A DNA stretch of 64,000 nt, taken from positions 1,798,001 to 1,862,000 of the forward strand of contig NZ_JABBGB010000001.1 in the NCBI RefSeq assembly GCF_012927185.1, in the 5' to 3' direction. Each line of letters begins with the position of its first letter. The stretch's first letter is position 1. Made by a program: the position numbers and the translations under genes. Of the stretch, positions 62,001 to 64,000 are shown one piece after another. Source of the stretch: Pseudoflavitalea sp. G-6-1-2 (lineage in GTDB: Bacteria > Bacteroidota > Bacteroidia > Chitinophagales > Chitinophagaceae). The notes beneath the pieces were generated by a model that was not told the origin of the DNA, made no database searches, and saw only the letters and a program-made list of their open reading frames with translations.

Positions 62001-62945
62001 CTTTTTATTGCGCTGATGCTGCATGAATCTGATGCTGTCTTCTTTCAGCCGGAGCGTAATATCGCTGTTCACCAGATAGACCGAATCCGCACGGATAAGG
62101 CCGTGCCGCGATAATGCCAGGAAGTCTACATTGGTGAGCTTCATGGTGTCTACGAACATGCTGAAATTGGCGGGTGAACCGGGATTGCGGAAAGCCAGGA
62201 TGGTACAGCTGTCCAGCACTACCAGCTTCTGTCGGATATTGATGCCGAACCCCCTGAAAGCAATATGGTGCCTGCCATCGGGCAACGAAAAGCTTTGATG
62301 GTTTGTACTGAGCACTACATTGTCTGAGAAAAGAAATTTATCGAACTGCTTGTGCTTGCTGGTGTCTACTTTGAAATTGTCTATATGAAAATGCAAGCGC
62401 GAGATGGTGAGTGGCTGCAGTTGCGCATCGGTTTTATCGAGCAGTGTAATGCGTGCATCATCGATCTGAAAACGTTGGATGGAAAGAACAGCGAGTGCTT
62501 TCTCGATGCTCTCATAGATCTTTCCCATCTCTTCCGGAAGCGACAGGTGTTTTTCTTCGCTTTCTCTTCGTTTGGTGATGGTGATATCGGGGTTCTGCAC
62601 CAGAATGGAATCGATCAGCAATTGCTTATCGAAAATCAGGGAACGCACCGACCGTACTGTCAGATGCAGTTCCCTGATGTGGAAGTTGTACCCCAATGCT
62701 TCTTTGGTGGTATCAACCGTATGAAATGAAATATTCTTTAGCGAAAGCTTTCTGCCGTAATTGTATTTGATCTTTCCGATCTCAACTTTCAGTTTGCCGT
62801 TCGATTGAAGGCTCACAATATCTTCGATGGCCTTTTCTGCATGATGTATGAACCAGATGTAGAAAACTGCCAGAAGGGCCACGAGTATTGCTACTGTGAT
62901 CCCGGATATTTTCAACGCTTTTCTGGTCAGCTTAATAAAGGTCAT
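59094..62945 (-). CDS. Giant AsmA-like membrane-anchored periplasmic protein
   Basis: The 1283-residue protein has one N-terminal membrane span (VAILVALLAVFYIWFIH, about 18-34) and then a very long beta-rich region of repeated AsmA/DUF748-type units: inside-strand patterns such as LLIDSILVQNPDITI, LSIQRFQIDDARITL, IISLINPDLQFTI-like and a C-terminal unit with FLDSIGVKLHMDESYTDSL. The C-terminus is strongly basic (VKRNKKYMRRYHKALKQK). AsmA-family proteins form bridges thought to move phospholipids between membranes. This role is by family analogy only. A 17-bp perfect palindrome lies 19 bp before the start. Confidence 0.8.
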   Translation of the reverse strand: MTFIKLTRKALKISGITVAILVALLAVFYIWFIHHAEKAIEDIVSLQSNGKLKVEIGKIKYNYGRKLSLKNISFHTVDTTKEALGYNFHIRELHLTVRSVRSLIFDKQLLIDSILVQNPDITITKRRESEEKHLSLPEEMGKIYESIEKALAVLSIQRFQIDDARITLLDKTDAQLQPLTISRLHFHIDNFKVDTSKHKQFDKFLFSDNVVLSTNHQSFSLPDGRHHIAFRGFGINIRQKLVVLDSCTILAFRNPGSPANFSMFVDTMKLTNVDFLALSRHGLIRADSVYLVNSDITLRLKEDSIRFMQHQRNKKPEMQRVLRGLASDMQLAYIGVKNASVNVTTEKDNQINTFASSHNNFELYKVVVDTKAEQPVSVEQFLMAIRNYDAYGKDSAYRLQFDSIRFTNNTVRLNNFSVTTRNGANVDAQRNYHMPLFELKGLSWQELLFHKHIVANEAILHRPVMNYAKNAGKGSKDKRSIYELFTILDTLINLKQISMIDGELDYKLNSNTRIILNHVNAKVNTERLLSARSSGFIERAVDGLSFSRGTVTTPHLSIDMNKAFFEGRGRSLVINQFNLKSKDGNINLKAQDLALKDLLLNDSIQLLRIDHISWKNAKLAIATKQHKDSSAPLPPLKLHVNGIQLNNTDFSFTTPKQSIHTFIQQAAATSIIKAPNAPLDLKEFLLKGNNLQFNQGSSSIEAAEYSISDERPSSLNNVKLAYTEPNDTMQLTATRLQFTPYFASFERGPARIDNISIHDPAGIFRMQQKESSHQKNKPWPELTVNVLSLINPDLQFTIHKDSAITACRFKSNTANNRIDIERLSMHSKPHDQLRAASIHFSNHALQLSTEGKDSSELSIAALSFSMHDFALQRTKKLGLSGFIDRCSIQQLHQQNNLKHKTFHIDSALVAGFQFNSDWVNESEKFFRHSPAIRLQRFTGYYTTSADHFSWENVQYSRPEKSLSLDSFRYSPVMDQDAFIAAHPYQTDYIRASTGAVHITQFDPYPYFADSTVSIHTIDIAHPRIDVFRDKRPPFQHGIYKPLPTGLVRKIPFFFSIDSIRLHNMKANYAELSNKTNEVGVVRFSQLDASLSPVRNTNLGSTDSLRLRASATFLDSIGVKLHMDESYTDSLQGFVLKVQMSPANLRILNPVLLPLTSIKVRRGQLDTMVMHAVGRDHLSLGTMNMYYHNLNVQFLKLSAEDQTTFVTRLLTWVANHIVLRKKNTKRTGVVYFPRFRDRSIFNYWIKMTLSGAASNVGVKRNKKYMRRYHKALKQKQLPPIQHLE

Positions 62946-62963
62946 CGAAGTGGTTTCGGATGT

Positions 62964-62980
62964 ATCAGTAATTTACTGAT
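62964..62980. promoter_or_regulatory. 17-bp perfect palindrome upstream of the AsmA-like gene
   Basis: ATCAGTAA-T-TTACTGAT is perfectly symmetric about 62972. It lies between the metG stop (62994) and the AsmA-like start (62945). It could be an operator; its spacer is too short for a normal RNA hairpin loop. Confidence 0.3.
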
Positions 62981-62993
62981 TTATCGCGAACCA

Positions 62994-64000
62994 TCAGCTT
63001 ACTCCTGCGCCAGGATCTACTACATTTTCAGGTTTAACAAAATGTAGTTTTCCTGATGAGTCTTCAGCCATCAGTATCATGCCATTGCTTTCGATGCCTT
63101 TCATCTTGCGCGGAGCGAGATTGGCAACGATCACTACCTGTTTGCCGATGATGTCTTCGGGCTGGTAATGAAGGGCAATACCGGACACGATTGTACGCTT
63201 TTCGAAGCCAAGATCTACTTCGAGTTTCAGCAGTTTGTCTGCTTTGGCAACTTTCTCCGCGGAGAGGATGGTGCCTGTACGAAGATCGATCTTAGCGAAA
63301 TCGTCGAACTGGATCACTGGTTTCACCGTGGCTGCGGTTGGTTCAACAGGAGCCGGCGCTGCTGCGGGTTTTACCAGATTGGCATGCAGCTTCTCCACCT
63401 GTGCTTTCACTACGTCTTCTTCAATTTTGTTGAAGAGCAGCTCAGGCGCACGGAGTGAATAGCCGACACTCAGCAGTTTTGTTTTACCTGCATTCTCCCA
63501 TTCGAGCATCTTTTCCACCACTTTCATTTTCTGGAGCATCTTCTGAGCCGTGAATGGAAGGAATGGATTGATGAGGATGGCCAGGTTTGCAGTCAGCTGC
63601 AAACAGATATGCATGGTGTTGTCGATATCTTTCTGAAGCTCCGGATTGTCGGCGAGTTTCTTCTCTACTTTCCAGGGCTCTTTCGTTTGCAGGTATTTGT
63701 TGCCTTTGCTCGATAATTCGATCACTTCGGCGAGGGCATCTCTGAATTTGAATTGTTCGAGATGCGCTTCCACTTTGCCTTTGGTGATTTCGAACTCGGC
63801 CAGCATGTTCTTGTCTTCCTCTGTGAGGATGTCTGTATGCAGGGCCGGTACTTTGCCTCCGCAGAGTTTGTGCATCAGCACAAATGTGCGGTTCTCGAAG
63901 TTTCCGAACGATGCCACCAGCTCGTTGTTCACTCTGTCTGCGAAATCTTTCCAGGTGAAATCGTTGTCCTTCGTTTCGGGAGAGTTGGCGCAAAGTACAT
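62994..64000 (-). CDS. metG: Methionyl-tRNA synthetase, C-terminal part (start outside window)
   Basis: The gene runs off the right edge, and about 335 residues are visible. They include the anticodon-binding helical domain (NDFTWKDFADRVNNELVASFG, EQFKFRDALAEVIEL, NKYLQTKEPWKVEK), a linker rich in Ala/Pro, and the C-terminal tRNA-binding OB-fold (DFAKIDLRTGTILSAEKV, ANLAPRKMKGIESNGMILMA) that dimerises MetRS. The catalytic domain lies beyond 64000. The C-terminal OB domain is the EMAP/Trbp111-like extension of many bacterial MetRS. Confidence 0.96.
   Translation of the reverse strand, partial: VLCANSPETKDNDFTWKDFADRVNNELVASFGNFENRTFVLMHKLCGGKVPALHTDILTEEDKNMLAEFEITKGKVEAHLEQFKFRDALAEVIELSSKGNKYLQTKEPWKVEKKLADNPELQKDIDNTMHICLQLTANLAILINPFLPFTAQKMLQKMKVVEKMLEWENAGKTKLLSVGYSLRAPELLFNKIEEDVVKAQVEKLHANLVKPAAAPAPVEPTAATVKPVIQFDDFAKIDLRTGTILSAEKVAKADKLLKLEVDLGFEKRTIVSGIALHYQPEDIIGKQVVIVANLAPRKMKGIESNGMILMAEDSSGKLHFVKPENVVDPGAGVS

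Noticed and set aside
1-64000. CRISPR arrays, IS elements, prophage, tRNA or rRNA genes
   Set aside because: I scanned for regular repeats, transposase-like proteins, and the conserved tRNA/rRNA segments in intergenic gaps and found none. The gaps are too short or too unstructured.

Overview
The window is a chromosomal stretch from a member of the Bacteroidota, most likely family Chitinophagaceae (Chitinophaga/Pseudobacter/Filimonas-like). The evidence is the ECF sigma/FecR/SusC trio, type IX secretion C-terminal domains with a PorP/SprF partner, Bacteroidota-type -7 promoter elements (TAnnTTTG), an MraZ-led dcw cluster without murF or ddl, and many LytTR, DUF4136 and FecR/DUF4974 family proteins. 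No rRNA, tRNA, IS element, phage gene or CRISPR array was found.

Layout. 1-4.8 kb: a SusC-like TonB receptor (cut by the left edge), its FecR anti-sigma factor and its ECF sigma factor, all on the minus strand. 5-13.5 kb: single genes: a GNAT acetyltransferase, a surface-repeat protein, an HTH regulator with a PQQ-type beta-propeller, an overlapping D-amino-acid-oxidase-like/ATP-grasp pair, an exported Ntn-amidase, and two tandem paralogous small membrane proteins. 13.8-15.7 kb: a stand-alone LytTR protein, a LytTR response regulator and a methyltransferase. 15.7-24.2 kb (minus): cardiolipin synthase, a PorP/SprF protein, a 1239-residue type IX-secreted PKD protein, and recG. 24.3-32.3 kb: a lipoprotein, a GT-C-like membrane glycosyltransferase, and a tight four-gene operon that looks like a complete polyprenyl-phosphoryl-D-arabinofuranose pathway (UbiA-type phosphoribosyltransferase, DprE1-like oxidase, DprE2-like reductase, HAD phosphatase), followed by a convergent type IX-secreted esterase. 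32.7-36.2 kb: a DUF4136 lipoprotein with an outer-membrane barrel, YqgE, and an orphan histidine kinase. 36.3-54.5 kb: queA (minus), then the dcw cluster mraZ-rsmH-ftsL-ftsI-murE-mraY-murD-ftsW-murG-murC-ftsQ-ftsA-ftsZ, ending in a strong terminator. 54.6-64 kb: a TIGR01777 epimerase, a metzincin protease, a bifunctional beta-oxidation enzyme, a giant AsmA-like protein, and the 3' part of metG running off the right edge.

How it fits together. The dcw genes make lipid II and the FtsL/I/W/Q/A/Z divisome. A four-fold, exactly 10-bp-phased operator in front of mraZ suggests MraZ autoregulation. The DPA-like operon should convert PRPP and a polyprenyl phosphate into an arabinofuranosyl donor. The divergent GT-C gene is the obvious candidate user of that donor, so this is the most interesting system in the window. 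Other points worth following are a roughly 154-bp structured inverted repeat at 55.5 kb, the oxidase/ATP-grasp pair, and recG, which has no ATG/GTG/TTG near its expected start.
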